Source: Ulva prolifera (lineage: Eukaryota; Chlorophyta; Ulvophyceae; Ulvales; Ulvaceae). From it: a stretch of 64,000 nt of DNA. The stretch's first letter is position 1, and the number at the start of each line of letters is the position of its first letter. Below the pieces are notes generated by a model that was not told the origin of the DNA, made no database searches, and saw only the letters and a program-made list of their open reading frames with translations. Below, one piece after another: positions 45,576 to 59,111 of the stretch. The stretch lies in the NCBI GenBank assembly GCA_023078555.1, contig CM041197.1, positions 1,081,501 through 1,145,500 on the forward strand, written 5' to 3'. Position numbers and translations under genes: made by a program.

Positions 45576-48500
45576 CGTGGCTCTTGCTCAATCCGATTCC
45601 TTTGGGCTGCTGTTTTTTTTGCTACCCCAAGTGCTGGCTCCGAGATTCGGGCCACTCTTGTTTGGTGAGTCAGCACGCAGGCCTGCAGAGCCGAGCTTTT
45701 GGTCTCTGCAGCCAGGCCGCCACTGCACTGTCCACCTGGAACGTTGCAAATGGAACGCAAGTGCGCGTGCGTGTGCCCGTGTTGTGTATTGTGAACAGCA
45801 GATGCTGTGGGATTCCGTGTCACCCCGGACGCACCCCGAAGGCCACGCCGGAGTCTCTGGCTGTAAATCAGCGATGCCTGGTGGCATCTTTAGAAAAGTT
45901 ATGATTATGACCCCCACAGTACCTGGCTTGCACGCCTGCACCGGGTTCAGTTTCCGGGCTCGCCAATGTGTTCCGGTAGATGTGGCCGTGCGGGGTCCTG
46001 CGCAAAAGTGCATCATTGTGCGTACCTACATGAGCCAGGTCTGCTCTGAGGCACTGCGATTGCAAGCAACAACATGGGGTTTCGGACCCGGTGTGGGTTG
46101 TGTGGCGTGTGCGGACACGTGGCGTTGCGAGCATGCGGCGGCATGGCCACGTGGTGGTGTTGAACGGACAGAGGCCGGGAGGTAGGTACAAGAATGATTA
46201 AAATAATAATCAGGATCAGCGTGTAATATAGCAAAACGCCGATACGGAGTGTGTTGCGTGTGTTGCGGCTGGTTGTGCTGCGGGCCGGGTGTGTGGTGCC
46301 AAAAGCTTCATCGTTCCTTCGTTGCCTGATTCACACAATGCCATGTGCACCAGAATACGGTACCTGCGGTGTGCTTGTGGAACACACAAACACACAATGA
46401 TAACGCCGGCTTATGAGTGTGGTATTTGTTTGTTGCATGGGCTTGGGGTGCACACACCCTCCTGCGGCAGTCTGCGTGTGCTTGGCCTTCTCAAGGCACA
46501 GCATTCTAAGCTGACAGGCAAGCTTCAGTGTGACCATCAGATTTTGTTTTAGCAGCACGCTTCCCTGGGATGTTGCATTTATGATTTCAAGGAGGTCAGT
46601 GTGATAATTCTTATGGGCTTTTTGTATTGTCCAATGGACAAGGCAGTGTGGCAGCTACAGATGGGTGCAGCATTGTATTAGCGGTCACCAAGATTGCACC
46701 TGCAGTCAACTGGTCACCTAGCCTGGTCACCTGCTCCCAGGTCGGCTGCCTGAGGCGTGTTGTCACACTATCAACAGGTGATGGTATTGGCGAGTGGAGT
46801 CAGTGAGGCAGGAACTGGCCCGCATTCGGTTGATTCATCCCAAAATTGAGAGGATGCCTCTACAGGAGACGGTGTGACAGCCAGCACAGCACAACTTTCA
46901 GCAGTCTACCTGGAACCTGAGATTGGAACAGTGAAGCGTTCAGAGCTCTTTGAGGAGCGGCTTGCAGGACATGATCTGTTACGGATCATTGTCTGTAGAC
47001 CTTGAACATGAAGGCAACCAGCTGACTTATCAAGTGCTGGCTCTGTTCGAATGTGATGAGATCTCACACTGAAGCTGTACTGGATCTGCCATTCAAAACA
47101 GCTCGGACTGGCACCATTCAGTGTCGGTGTGGACGGCAGACACAGAAAATGCAAAACGAAATCATATATTGAAACAGTGCATTACGCTATGCAGGCACGT
47201 CCGCGCCCAGTGGATAAGTGAATCATGTAAGCAGTGTCTAAGAGTGCAGCATACCATCCTTGGGGCTGACGGCCCGGGGGCACAAGTCGGAGATAGCTCA
47301 TGATACACCGATCAGTGTAGTAATGGACACTTATCTCGGTGAGACGCGGTGAGAGGTTGGAGAAGCGCAGCCTGATTGTCCGACTGGGCGCTTCTGCGAA
47401 CGCCGTGGCGACGAATGGTGTTGAATCCATATACAAGATATGACCCCAGATATTCCAAGATATATGGCATTGCCGAAAGGGGAGAAATTATCGTGAGCCG
47501 GCACGCTGAGTAGACAACAGCGGTCATGTCAGAAGCCTGTTGTCAAGTATCAGAGCGGTTGCTGTCCAACGCACATCTGATGATGATGATGCTGTTGAGT
47601 CTAGCACAGATTTTCCACGGTATTTGGGAGACTTATAAGCCCTGCAGGATACTCGTCTCGAATCCCTGTGTAAAGTGACAGTCACGAGGTGCTTTAAGCC
47701 ACTGCGCCCAAGGCTTTGCGGCGAGAATGGCGCTGTCGACATATGCAATTCGATTCAACAGCGACCCGTTACCACAGCAACATAGATATTACTGATGCTG
47801 CATGACGGTAGCCCTCGCTGTTTGTTATACCACAATGAATGCCATGCGCCGAACATGCCAGGGCTTCCGTATCTAACGTTATGGAGTATCTCTACGGTGA
47901 TATGGGGGCATATGTGTACAATCATTAGTACACTGTCTGTGTATCGCCAGTGTGCGTCCGCTTTTGCCGTGCGGCATCATGCTGGGAAGACTGTGTGTGT
48001 CCGCCACATGTGTCGACAGTGTCGATTCGACACTGTTTCGACAGCACGTGCATCGAGCTCGTGAGTCAGTCGAACGTATGAATTCATTGCACGCCAAAGC
48101 TTCGAAATGGTGAAGGAGACTTTGGTGTATATGTGTAATTGTTATTCACCGACACGCGCGCATGGTGTGAATCAAGGACCAAACGCGAAAGTTGAAGTCA
48201 GACTGGCCATGCCCAGCGTGATGCCATAACAACGCATACGGTGTCTGCCTTACTCGACTCCAATTGGTTACAAAAGATCCCTTGGGCAATCCCGTGCAAC
48301 GCTTGTGTGATAGCACTGGCGCATCGCTGCCTGGCAATCTTACACTGTCTGCTGTTCCATGCTCACGCGCACCTGGCGGTCGCACTGTATACAGCGGCAA
48401 ACTGTCCTAATGTTGTGATGTCGTGCGACTTAGCCATCTCCATGGTCAATCTTACTTGGCCACCTGAGTCTGGGCACTCCGCTGACGGTGGCCAGGTGGC

Positions 48501-50659
48501 TTCAAGTGTTGGTGGATGTCGCGCCTTGCCACCACAGTGGCTGCCTTGAACCAGGCTGCTCAAGCCGAATGTCGTTGACGCCAGGAAATGCTCGTTAGGC
48601 ACCCTACTTGCAAGGTGGAGGAGGGGTGCACACAGTGGTACAATCGTTGACGCAACATTGCCGCGACATACGCCAGCTTCCTTGTCAAATCAGTCGCCAA
48701 GGCTACATCACCATTCATTTCAGTGAACATACAGTCAAACTTGTACGTAGATACGGCGTAAACTTCTTCAGAGTCTTGACAAGTAACGAATAGCGGTGCC
48801 AGTCAATCAGACCAAGCGCTCGCGCGGAGGCCAGGCGATGGTAGTGACAGCGTTTACGCAGGATGGTTCAGCGCCGAGGATACAGCTTGACTGGAAGAGA
48901 CCGTGCAAGCCCATGTCGCTCTTGTGTGCCTTTTCACGGACGATCTGGAGCACTGCAGCTGGTGCTGCATATGCACACTCAAAGGCTCAACAAAGAATGC
49001 GGGAGAACCATGTGCCAATTATGTACAACTGTATGGGTCCTTGCCGCGAAGGTCAGGCGTGGCTCATGAAGCAGGCCACTGCGGGTTCTGCTGTATGTCG
49101 CAGAGTGGGCCACTCATAACCAGCAGCACTGCAAATGGTGCGATCTGTGTTTGCTTTGAGACAGTACGTGCATGAGCTACTGCAAGGGTCTTGTAGATAT
49201 CACACGAGTACTTGCCTGAATTCCAAATGCGACAGGCATCAGTAGATGACATAGCTGCAGTATGCACGAGTGGAGTGGCGCCGTGGCATGTTGGAGCCCT
49301 GCACAACCTGTTGCTAACACTTGATCCTGAAAGCAACAGTCCAGTGACAACTCTGTCAACCTTGGGCATCAACACACCCGGCCTGTGGCGGCATCATCTC
49401 AGCTACTGTTGCTGTTGTTCCTTGCGCAACAAACACATCAGTCTTAGCAGCCTATTAGTGCAGAGCTCAAATGAGCACTGTTGTCCAGATTGTGACCATG
49501 ACCAGTCGCGGACCTGTTTCACCAATCTATCGCAGGGATCAATTACACCGGCAGCCCCAAAACCAGCCTAGTGCACTCCTCTCGAATGCAATCTGCAACA
49601 GAGGGCTTCCCTGGCTTGAGACCACTCGATGCTCGTCTGTGATTCTATCATTGCCTCTCAGTAATTTCATGCTGTAAATGTGCTGACCAGTCTCCTGATG
49701 TGCCGACGTGTCTCCTGATGTCTCCTGGCACGGTGGCATGGGCCTGCCCTGGGCAGACCCAGCTCACCCCAGAATCGGCATATGTGGTCCCGTTAATTCG
49801 GAGTTGTCAATGTCCAATAGGATACGGCTCAGTAAATTCAGATGTACTTTACTTTACAAGCTGTTGTGCCTGCGCTTCAGCAGCTAGCTGACCTGACCGA
49901 TACATGAGAGTGCATAGATATGGATACATACACTACACCGTGAACCAATCGCATGTAATGGCACGCTAATGATTTGGTGTCGCGGCCGTTGGTGGGGCAA
50001 CCCGTCTTTAACCCCGACTGTGCTGCGTTAGACTGTATTCAAGGCCAGGCAACTGCCAGCAGTATTGTTGTGGCGCAGAAGCAGCAGTCTGGTGAAGGTT
50101 TCCAGAGAACAGTTGGAGCTTCGCCAGCTTCTGGGTTCCAGCTACTGGGTGCCGCTGCCTCCTCCTCTGGCTACTTCCTCCTCTGGCGTGAATGGGACTC
50201 AGCCTGTGTTTCATACTAGTAGCACACACGTCAACTTCCCTGTGCACACCTAGCCTTCTCACAGAAACCAGTGAGTGGCTGTGCACGTGACGTGGCATCA
50301 TCAGCTGACCAAATCCCAGATCGTTCAGTCAACAGCTGCAGTGGCATGCTCACCTGGCGCCTGTGTCTTCCCACGCCAAACCTGCCACACTCATCCTGGA
50401 GTCTGCTGCTCCCATGCATGACCGTCCGTCGGAGCGGTGTTAACACGCCGCCGCTGCATGCGTGCACACACGCTCAGGCGGGCGGGAGCGCTTCCTGGTC
50501 CACTCCGGCGCCACCAACATAGCGTTACATCTGCACAGATCCGAGGTCGTAATAGGCCCGGCTGATCGACAGGATAAGCCGATTCGAGGTATGTCTCCAC
50601 AACAAAACAGCCGAGGATACACGACAGCACGATCGCGCATGGCTGTGCCAGCCTCGCGG

Positions 50660-50865
50660 ATGTGCGCTGACGTCACCCTGAGCCCTGAGCGCACAAGTTT
50701 GGTTCTGGCTCCGCAGCATCGAACCTCGCCCCGCACGCCGGTGGAACGTCCTGAGAACGGGCCCACGTTGCCTCGCAGGGCTCACACCGGGCGTTCCGTG
50801 CATCGAGGCCGTGCCATCACGTTCGTGTGCATGTCGCCGCAGGTGCGTACGTGCGCCCACCACCG
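50660..50865 (+). promoter_or_regulatory. Conserved upstream module, peroxidase D copy
   Basis: It starts at TGACGTCA (50668-50675) and carries CAGCATCGAACCTCGC, TTGCCTCGCAGGGCTCACAC and TTCGTGTGCATGTCGC in the same order as the module upstream of C. By eye it is roughly 80% identical to that copy, higher than neighbouring non-coding sequence. Confidence 0.6.
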
Positions 50866-50936
50866 GCTCTTGATCAATTCATGAAGCCCCATCTTTGTGA
50901 CGACGTCGACCCGCTGGCGTGCCTGACCATGGTACA

Positions 50937-50942
50937 TATATA
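50937..50942 (+). promoter_or_regulatory. TATA box candidate for peroxidase D
   Basis: TATATA in GGTACATATATACTGAGG lies about 311 bp upstream of the D start and about 70 bp downstream of the conserved module. Confidence 0.5.
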
Positions 50943-51252
50943 CTGAGGTGCGGCAAACTGACCTCACAAACACGACCTTGAAGTCACCTGCAGTAGTATT
51001 TGCCTACATTCAAGGCTCGCCATCAACACGCGGACGTGACTTCAGAATTGGCCGTTGCACACGTGCACGCATCCCCGGGCGTTGTGACGTGACTCTTTTG
51101 TAAATTACGTCGGACATCCGCATCGGCTACTGATCGAGCAGGACTTTGCCGCAGTAGGAGATAGTCCTGTGACACCACCACAGCTGGTCTTGACGACCTC
51201 TTTTGTGATTTTCATCGATCAGTCGCAGCGTTTCGGTCAAGCGAAGTACACG

Positions 51253-54200
51253 ATGCAACACCCTCACGCTGTCGCGGCTGCTGCAGCCCTGCTACTCCTC
51301 TCCGGCGCCGCCCGCGCTCAGCTGACTTTCGACGCAGATGCGGCGGTCGGGATTGAGATCGACGAGGCGAATCTGGTGGAGCCCGGCGCTGAGAACGTGG
51401 ACGCTGACGAGGCCTCTGGGATTGACCCTGCGGCGCCAGGGCCGGCCGTGGAGCTGCTGCGGCAGGACCTCGTCACCGTGGGGCCCTTCATCCGCACCTG
51501 CCCGTGCACACGCGTCAGAAACCTGGTGTGCCCCAAGGCCTTCTCCCCATGTTTAGCCAGCAGACTGACACCCAGTAGTACACCCAGTAGTACGAAACTA
51601 CGATGCGTGGCACTTCTATATAAGCTTATGTAGCAGCTTCCGAAAGGATGCTTAAGCTGTGTCTGTTTGCAACCATCTGCTCTTCTATGCTATGCACAGC
51701 TGTATCTGGAGCCCCGACATAGGATCGATCCTAAACAGCACTCTGGTTAGCAGGCCAGAGGGCCTCAATGTGCACTGCCAAGAAGGTGATGAGTACATCT
51801 TCAGCATTGTGGCTACGAACCACAATCCAGCCAAAATGCTGTCATGATGCGAGCATACCCCTGGGCAGTCCATGTGGCCACATTCTGACCAGCCGGCTGG
51901 TCAGAATTGAATGCTTGTGGATTCATGTGGACTCCTCGGATGCACTCCTGAATGCAGCTGTACGTGTGTTGGATCATGTCTGTCATTCTCCTGCCATGTG
52001 TACCATGTGTAAGCATGATGCTGAAGCCAGCCATGTGTAATGATACGGATGAGATTCGGTTTTGGTTTCGTTCATTAACTCTTTTGGAACCCATTATTGT
52101 GATGCCTGGAGCCTCCACGGTGCTCCAGATGCAGCTGTGCGTATATACAAGTGTTCCTGCGTTTGGCATAGAGGAGCAGGTGGTTGCAAACACGCTGTCA
52201 GAATCCCATCTGAACTGCTACATCAGTACCGCACCTGGTACAGTACTGCTGGTGCGCTGTGCGCTGTGCGCTATGCGCTGTGCGGGTGCATTCTGACCAT
52301 CACAATCCGCATTTACTACTAGTAGCCTGAGGCGCACTTTGGTTGAGAACTCCGCCTGCGGAGTTTGCTCATAGCTACCCAGCGGATCCTGCAACTGCGT
52401 CCTCACACAGCTCGTACATTTGAAACCTGTGCTTCTCCCTGTGTACTGCACGGCGCATGTGCTGAGGGGGCAATTCGATGCTGCATGTCATGGTAGTCTT
52501 TGACATTGATACACAATCGGTCATGACAGCACCAGCAGCCAGGCGGCATCCCTCTCTGGATGCGTTATGACTCAGATTCGGAGATGAACACTTCATCACA
52601 GACAAGACCAGCTCATTCTACAGCCCGCCTGTTTGCACCTGCAGTGCGTGTCTGTCTCCGGCATGATGCAATGTCACTCACGCAGCCAGCATGTGCAGTT
52701 TGTGGACGACATCCGGGATATCAGCGACAGGTTTTCGGCGGACGGCAATGACAAGAGCTCTGTTGGCCTCTCCAACATGGTCTGGGGCTTCGGCCAGTTT
52801 GTTGGTGCGTCGCACCGCCAAGATCATGGACAGCTCAATCACAGAAATTGATATGATGTGAAAGCCGTCCTAGCTACTCTCCTGGTGTCACCCTGGTCAT
52901 GTCACCTTGGCCATGTCATGTCAACTCCGCAACAATCTGGCAACAGTAACGTTGGTGATCATTCTCTCTGCTCTTGTCTCGCATGCGCTCAGGCACAGAG
53001 TGCCTGGCCTGCTGCTGACAGCTTATTTGCTGCATAGATCACGACCTGACGCTGTCCATCGAAGACGAAGACAGCCCCACGATCGAGGTCGACACCGAGC
53101 TGGACGTCATGGACCTCCACCGCGCAACCACCATCCGCCGCCGCGGCTGCGAGCAGCCGCTCAACGTCCACACGCCCCAAATCGACGCCGGCCCGATCTA
53201 CGGCTCCGACCGCACCTACCTCCAGCAGACCCTCCGCCTGCCGGGCACCTGCCGCATGCGGACCGCCGAGGGCGACTTCCTGCCCGTCGCCACCGCCGCG
53301 AACGAAAACGGCGAGATCACGATGCTCGCGGGCGACGTGCGGGTGTCGGAGCACGCGTTCCTCGCCGCGCAGCACACCGTGTGGGTGCGGGAGCACAACC
53401 GCATCTGCGACGTCCTCGAGAGCATGCCCCGCTTCGCCGGCGAGTCGTCGGTGCGCAAGTTCGCGCGCGTCCAGGACATCGTCATCGCCAAGTTCCAGCA
53501 GGTCGTCCTGACGGAGTTCCTCCCCGCGCTCGGCATCACGCAGGCGGACCTCGAGGCAGCGGAGGAGCTGACGACGGCCAACGGCGTATCGGTGGAGTTC
53601 AGCATCGCGTACCGCCTAGGCCACGACCTCATCGGCGATGAAGTCGACGGGATGCCCGTCGCCGACGCGTTTGACTCCGAGGTGACCTCTAGTGCCCCTC
53701 AGCATGGCTGCGTGACCACATGCTCAACAAGTTCGAAGTGGATACATGCTTTTGATCTCTGCCATATGCACGGCGACGTCGGCGCAGAGCATTGCTCTGC
53801 TGACGCGACTGCACATCCACTCTTCCGTGGGCCCACACCTGTGCTGATGCTTGTCCTGAATAGCTAATACGCACCGTGTGCCGAAGACTCACGACGTTCT
53901 GTGTCACTACAGTAGCGATTCTGACAGCGCTGGCGTGGGGTGTGCAGGGCTTCTTCCTCGACCGCAGCGGCCCTGACGACGCCCCGTCCTTCACCTACAA
54001 GGCCGACGCCAACGAGCGTGTCAGCAAAATCATGTTCGGGCTCGCCACCACCGCCGCCAACGAGATCGACGGCAAGCTGTCCGACGCGCTGCGCAACATG
54101 CTGTTCGGCACCGGCGAGGACCTTGCAGGCCGCAACATCTTCCGCGGCCGTGAGCTCGGCCTGCCCTCCTACGCCGGCCTCGCGCGCTGCTACGGCACCA

Positions 54201-54849
54201 CCGCTGACCCCGTGGTACGTTCGTTAATGCTGCCTGTGTGTGTGTGCATGCATGCGTGTCTGCTCTGCGCGGGGGGGCTGCTCTGCGTGCTGAAGGCACA
54301 TGATCCCTGCATGCCTCTGGCTAAATGTTGGAACGGTGCAAAGATACTCTCAGGGGTGCACTGGTGCTGGCCTGGAATGCTTCTGCCGGGCTTGAACGAT
54401 CGTGTCTGCCCTCACGATGCATCTGCCCTGCTACAGTTTGGCGATGTGTGATACTGCAGTGATATCGATTTGGGTGTGGGCTTGATGTGATCTCTACGTG
54501 TATCCATTGCCAAGCATCACGTGAGAGCAGCAGCGAAGTGAGAGCGGTGCAAGTTGCTCCCTGTGTGACGGCCGTCTTGACCCTGCAGGTTGAGGAGGAG
54601 ACCCCCGACGCGTGGCTCGGCCTGCTGCGCGAGCCCAAGGCCGCCGGCGAAGCCCTGCCCCCCACCCTCCGCGCCATCATCGTTGAGCAGTTCCACAAGA
54701 GCTTCTTCGGCCGCCGCGGCCGCTACTGGCGCGACCTCCCTGGCCGCGTGCGCCCCTTCCAGGCCGAGATCGAGGCCACCACCTACGCCGACATCATCTC
54801 CGCCAACACCGGCGCCCGCGTCACCGGCAACGTGTTCAGGACCAACTAG
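51253..54849 (+). CDS. Secreted animal-type haem peroxidase D (five exons)
   Basis: Exons 51253-51525, 52699-52804, 53038-53681, 53948-54214 and 54589-54849 give 516 aa. MQHPHAVAAAAALLLLSGAA begins a signal peptide cut near RAQ. Distal D127/H128 come from the exon 2-3 splice, R228 and E231 are in VRVSE, proximal H322 in YRLGH, and exon 4 keeps GRNIFRGRE. Exon lengths 2 to 5 are identical to those of C, and the mature proteins differ at only about a dozen positions noticed, mostly in exons 4 and 5. The start at 51253 is chosen because the signal peptide begins there; an in-frame upstream ATG at 51169 gives a non-hydrophobic extension. Intron 1 holds elements also seen in introns of E. Role inferred from the family. 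Confidence 0.93.
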
Positions 54850-56068
54850 GCCCGTCTGTACTCCCATGCATGGACGCCATGTGTGGGTTCCATGCTCTGC
54901 CAGTCGTGGGCGTGAACGATCACTTACGACATCAAGTGTGTCGGCTTGTGTCCAGGCCCAGGCTCTGCATGCCGACCTCGGCGACCTTGGTGACGTCGTG
55001 TGGGCGCCAGCTATGGCCCTGGGCTGCATGTGCATCCTGCAGACATGTGTTGGGGTCGCGCTGCTGCTAGTAGCTGTAGCAGCAGCTGTAGAAAACTCTG
55101 ATCGTGTATTTTTTGAGTCAGACCCGGGAGGCAGCCTCTGGAGGTGATCCAGGGTGTCTGCCAATTCGCATGAGGGGTCAATTGCAAGATGGCCAGTCGC
55201 TTCTAGATAGCGTCACTACTGGCAGCGCACATGGCGCCTGCCGTAGTGTGTGTGGCACAATCTTCCTTAGCCACCGAGTGTGGCCAGAGGGGTGAAACGC
55301 GCCTGCGGAGGGTTCCTGTGCGAAATGATGCAGCCAGTGCATGCATGTGCGCTCTTTCCGATGCTGCTCGTTCCAGTGTGCACGCTCTATCTGCTTTCGC
55401 TGGCAATCGGCACCGCAGGTTCTCGCAGGCATGTGATTGACTTGCTGGCGACGCGATCGGTGATTTGAGTGCCGAGGTAGCCAGTTGCAAGTCAGGTAGT
55501 GTCAGCTGCATGTTTTCATGTGCTTGATGCCCACCGTTGTGGGCACGATCAGCCTTTTCTTGTGGTCAAGGATGCAGCAGTGCACGTGCTGCCGTTTAAG
55601 TTCCATGTAACAGTAGTGTTGATCTCCTGCATCGATCCAATGCACTGCTGTCTTCTGCTTCTCCTGCACTCTTCACACTTTCGCACTGAAAATTCAGACG
55701 CTCGCACACACTTAATCGCCATAATAGTGGCAACCAGCTGGCGATTGCATGTTCATTGGCGCCTGTTGCATTGAGGTCAGTGTACACTGCCAGTGTTCAA
55801 ACTAGATGCCGCTGTGATCCGGAAGAGGCCTAGCCATGACTGAGTCCAGGCTGCATGCGCTCGGGTTGTGCAGTCGAAGTTCGTAGCTGCTAGTGCCCTG
55901 TTCAAACAGAGCACAAGGCGTTTTCAGCTTTGAGGATTCCCAATCACATGTGGCACCCAGCTGCTGTGGCACTCACACGTATGTGAGGCAAGCTGCAGCT
56001 GTATTGACTGGAGGGCAGTTGCCAGTGGATCGCAAGAAATGACCTGACACCCCTCCTCACATCGGGAT

Positions 56069-56124
56069 CACCAAGGCTGATATGGTGGCTTTGTCCTTGT
56101 AACACCAAGGCTGATATGGTGGCT
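56069..56124 (+). repeat. 22-bp direct repeat
   Basis: CACCAAGGCTGATATGGTGG plus CT occurs at 56069-56090 and again at 56103-56124. Confidence 0.9.
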
Positions 56125-57158
56125 GTGGGCTGCAGCCCTTGCTCTGTGCGGGAACATACAAGTAGCACAGCCTTCGCAGGCCGCAACCCACTTACGCGTA
56201 CGGGACCAAATATGCCGACAGTGCTGCAGAAGTGCTAATGTGGCTACCCTGCTTGTTGCTTCAGAGTGAACAGGCTCTTGTTGTGTGTTGAATGAGCCAC
56301 CTCGCAATCCTATGAAGGAAGTGGCCTTTCGTGGGTGCTTGCAAGTATTCATGGTCAATTTGTACAATTTGTGCTGCCTTTGAGTGCAGATTGGGCCGCA
56401 ACGTGTTTCCAACGTTTCACTGCCTCAGGGGCAGAGAACTCAGTAGCGATGGTCACCGGTAGCACCGCATACATTAGCATGTTCCCTTGCGCAAGGGTGC
56501 AGCATTTTTGGTCATTTCCTGGCACCTGGAGGTATGTCATGTCCATCGCCTGGCATCATCATCCTCTAGAGCAGCTGCAGCCTGAGGTTGTCACACGGTA
56601 TGGCCTCAGCTTTGTTCTGATCGTCGATATCGATACTCCCAGGGTGCAAGCCAGAACACGACCGCCAACGACTCAGACTTACAGAATCTTTATAAGCAGC
56701 GTTGGTGGCCAAGCTATCGGGGCGTTGAGGTATCTTCTAGCAGATGAGTGGCCGCTGGCCAGACATATTGTCCAGACGAGTGGCAGGCGTGCCCTGTGTC
56801 CCGCTCCCAGCGTGAGAGTGGCCAACTTTACAGGACCTTTCAGAGTCCCAAGGGCATTGTTATTCATGGCAGCAGCAGTGCTTGCAAGGGCAAGTTTCAG
56901 TCAACGTGGCAGGCTGGGCAGCCTCGGAGGGGTCACCACAGTTGCAGAATGGATGTAGCCCAGCTGCATGGAAGCGGAAGTGATGATGAGCTGGTGCGAA
57001 CTCAGTTCTGCCTATACCCGCCTTGCCTTACCTGCCTTACCTGCTGCGAAAGGCCCGTCATCAGAATGCGTTTGTTTGACAGCGTCAGCGTGGTATTGTG
57101 TGGTGTCAGATGGCCTCGTCCTGTCCAGGCTACAAATTCTTTGCGAAGTTGAAAAAAA

Positions 57159-57250
57159 CCTGAGCGAGTGCGGGGTTCATGCACCTGAGCGAGTGCGGGG
57201 TTCATGCAGCTGGCTGGCTAGCCGGCCAGGGCCAAGCCGGCTAGCCGGGT
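57159..57250 (+). repeat. 25-bp tandem duplication followed by an inverted repeat
   Basis: CCTGAGCGAGTGCGGGGTTC plus ATGCA is repeated exactly at 57159-57183 and 57184-57208. Just after it, GGCTAGCCGGC and GCCGGCTAGCC form an 11-bp perfect stem around a short CAGGGCCAA-type loop. Confidence 0.9.
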
Positions 57251-58606
57251 TCATTTATGCCAGCCATCCATAGAGGTCTTAGAAGGAATAATTCTGCAAA
57301 CAAAAAAAGAATACCTTGACAAATGTCAACATTTCGTGACAATTGACAGATAATAAATACTGCAGAATACATACATTGAATCTAGATCATGGTACTTCAA
57401 TGGAATCGCTTAGAGCACTGGCTGCACTTGATGTCGTGTGCAGTTCGTGGTGGAACGAGCGCCGGTGTGGAGACGCAGTTCCTGCAGGATTAATTCGAGG
57501 TAAACAAGGATCATGTTTGACAATGTTGAGGTGCTGCTGATCAGCATTTTGTACACAGTATCCCGAACGCTAGCCTCGCTACTCCGAATGCTAGCCTCGC
57601 TACTCGTCCCGCAGTACACGATGCAGTGTCAAATATGAAGCACTCTGGTGGTCGTGGTCAAATCGCCTTGATTCCTCGGGTTGTCATGATCTCGTTCACG
57701 CACCACAGCGCGGATTACGGGAAATCCGACCTGTACAAGGCGTAACAAATGGCTGTGACCGCCGCGGCAAGCACAGCTCGAGCCGCCATCCAGCCGACAC
57801 TAGGCATCTGCTTGACATTACGTTTCCATGATGACGGTTCGATGCTGGTTCAGTGGTACATGTAGATCACGAAGACTGGTCGGGAACCTCCAGAATAGTG
57901 GCTTCAAGAGCCTCTGGACTGTCACCTGGCATGTGGATATGTGCCGAGCAGCATAGAGAGCTGACGATGCTTTGAAGCATTGCCAAGCTGCTCATGAGTC
58001 CTGCGAGGTAGCAAGCATTCGATGACAAGCGCTCTGGCGGGTTGCAAATCTCTGACTTTCCCGTCGGTGTCTACACACGCGTGCTGATCACGACCGACGT
58101 GTCCTATTCAGCTATGCAAGCTCATCAAGGTCCTGGAATGTGTTCTGACTAGGAACATCGTGCACTGCGCGTCGAAAGGGCACTATCAGCACCGCCGTGC
58201 TGTCAGCTTCTCTGTCCGCGCTTCTCCAGCATCGGAGGAGGACATCGTCAATGCTGTTACAGCTGCTGTGGGGATACTAATATGCGTTGCGCGTTTCCAG
58301 GCCATTTGCGCCACGGAAGACTGAAGGCTACACAATGTGGCACTGTATGGCCCTGCCAGGTGCTCGGTGCGGACGTGCCTGCACTAAAGAGACAACCACA
58401 CATGAAGCCTCAATGTATGTATGTGTTGACTGTTTCTGTGCTTGACTCGCTGTGCACTTCAGCCCTCTGTTGGTAAATGTCTGACCTCTCCTTGTGGAGC
58501 ACAACTTCAGTGACAGAGGACTCTCTAGACACGGTCGCATGTAGCATAGCAAGTTTTCACATGGTGCCTGGCTGTCTGCACAGTACCTGCATGCTTTCAC
58601 TGTCTA

Positions 58607-58655
58607 CTAAACATGTTTAGATGACAGTAAACATGTTTAGGTGACAGTAAACATG
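58607..58655 (+). repeat. 20-bp tandem repeat with internal palindrome
   Basis: TAAACATGTTTAGRTGACAG is present about two and a half times. CTAAACATGTTTAG at its start is a perfect palindrome. Confidence 0.85.
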
Positions 58656-59037
58656 TATCATTCCAGATCATGCACGAAGGCAGATCAGGTCTCTGCGGCA
58701 GCAAAATCTTCTCAAGCTGCTCTGCAAACCTCAACGGCACCTGGTGTATGCCATTCTTGTAGACTTCTGGACTGAAGTGATGCTAGATCGCTGTGAGGTG
58801 ATGCATGCTCTCCACAGCTTCTGCTGCAGCTTTTGTGTGCCTCAAGGTGAGCTGGCCTTGTGCTATCCGTGCATCACTCAGCCATTGACCACCAACACAA
58901 AGACTGCTGATGCACTGGCACTGCACATCAAGCAACTCCAATCCTGTGCTGGTCAACTTCTGTGCAATCCTGTGCTTGTGACCTTCTGTGCCAGCGGCCA
59001 CACTGCATGCCTGCCCCTGACTGCCTACGCCCGCTGT

Positions 59038-59111
59038 TGGCACCACTATTGGCACCGCTATTGGCACCACTGGTGGCACCGCTATGGTATGGTATGGTAT
59101 GGTATGGTACG
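59038..59111 (+). repeat. 12-bp and GGTAT tandem repeats
   Basis: Four near-copies of a TTGGCACCGCTA-like 12-mer are followed directly by about five copies of TATGG. The repeat explains the odd W/H/Y-rich translation across this stretch. Confidence 0.9.

Larger units (their letters stand above)
44076..50659. other. Central spacer between divergent peroxidases C and D
   Basis: No gene was recognised. A 252-codon plus-strand frame (45427-46185) is the longest in this spacer but has no motif, no splice support and contains a perfect palindrome, so it is left uncalled. CA microsatellites lie at 45186-45270. Confidence 0.45.
50660..55350 (+). repeat. Right arm of the peroxidase C/D inverted duplication
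   Basis: This is the partner of about 39925-44075 in opposite orientation. It includes the upstream module, peroxidase D and a 3' flank recognisable to about 55350 (for example CTAGATAGCGTC and GCAGCCAGTGCAT blocks). Intron 1 of D is about 435 bp longer than that of C. Confidence 0.8.

Noticed and set aside
52907-53641. 244-codon Arg/Pro/His-rich plus-strand frame over peroxidase D exon 3
   Set aside because: It is an out-of-frame reading of the peroxidase exon. Its composition is typical of a frame-shifted GC-rich exon.
56335-56958. 207-codon plus-strand frame
   Set aside because: No motif, no signal peptide and no splice context. A frame of this length is expected about once by chance in a window of this size.
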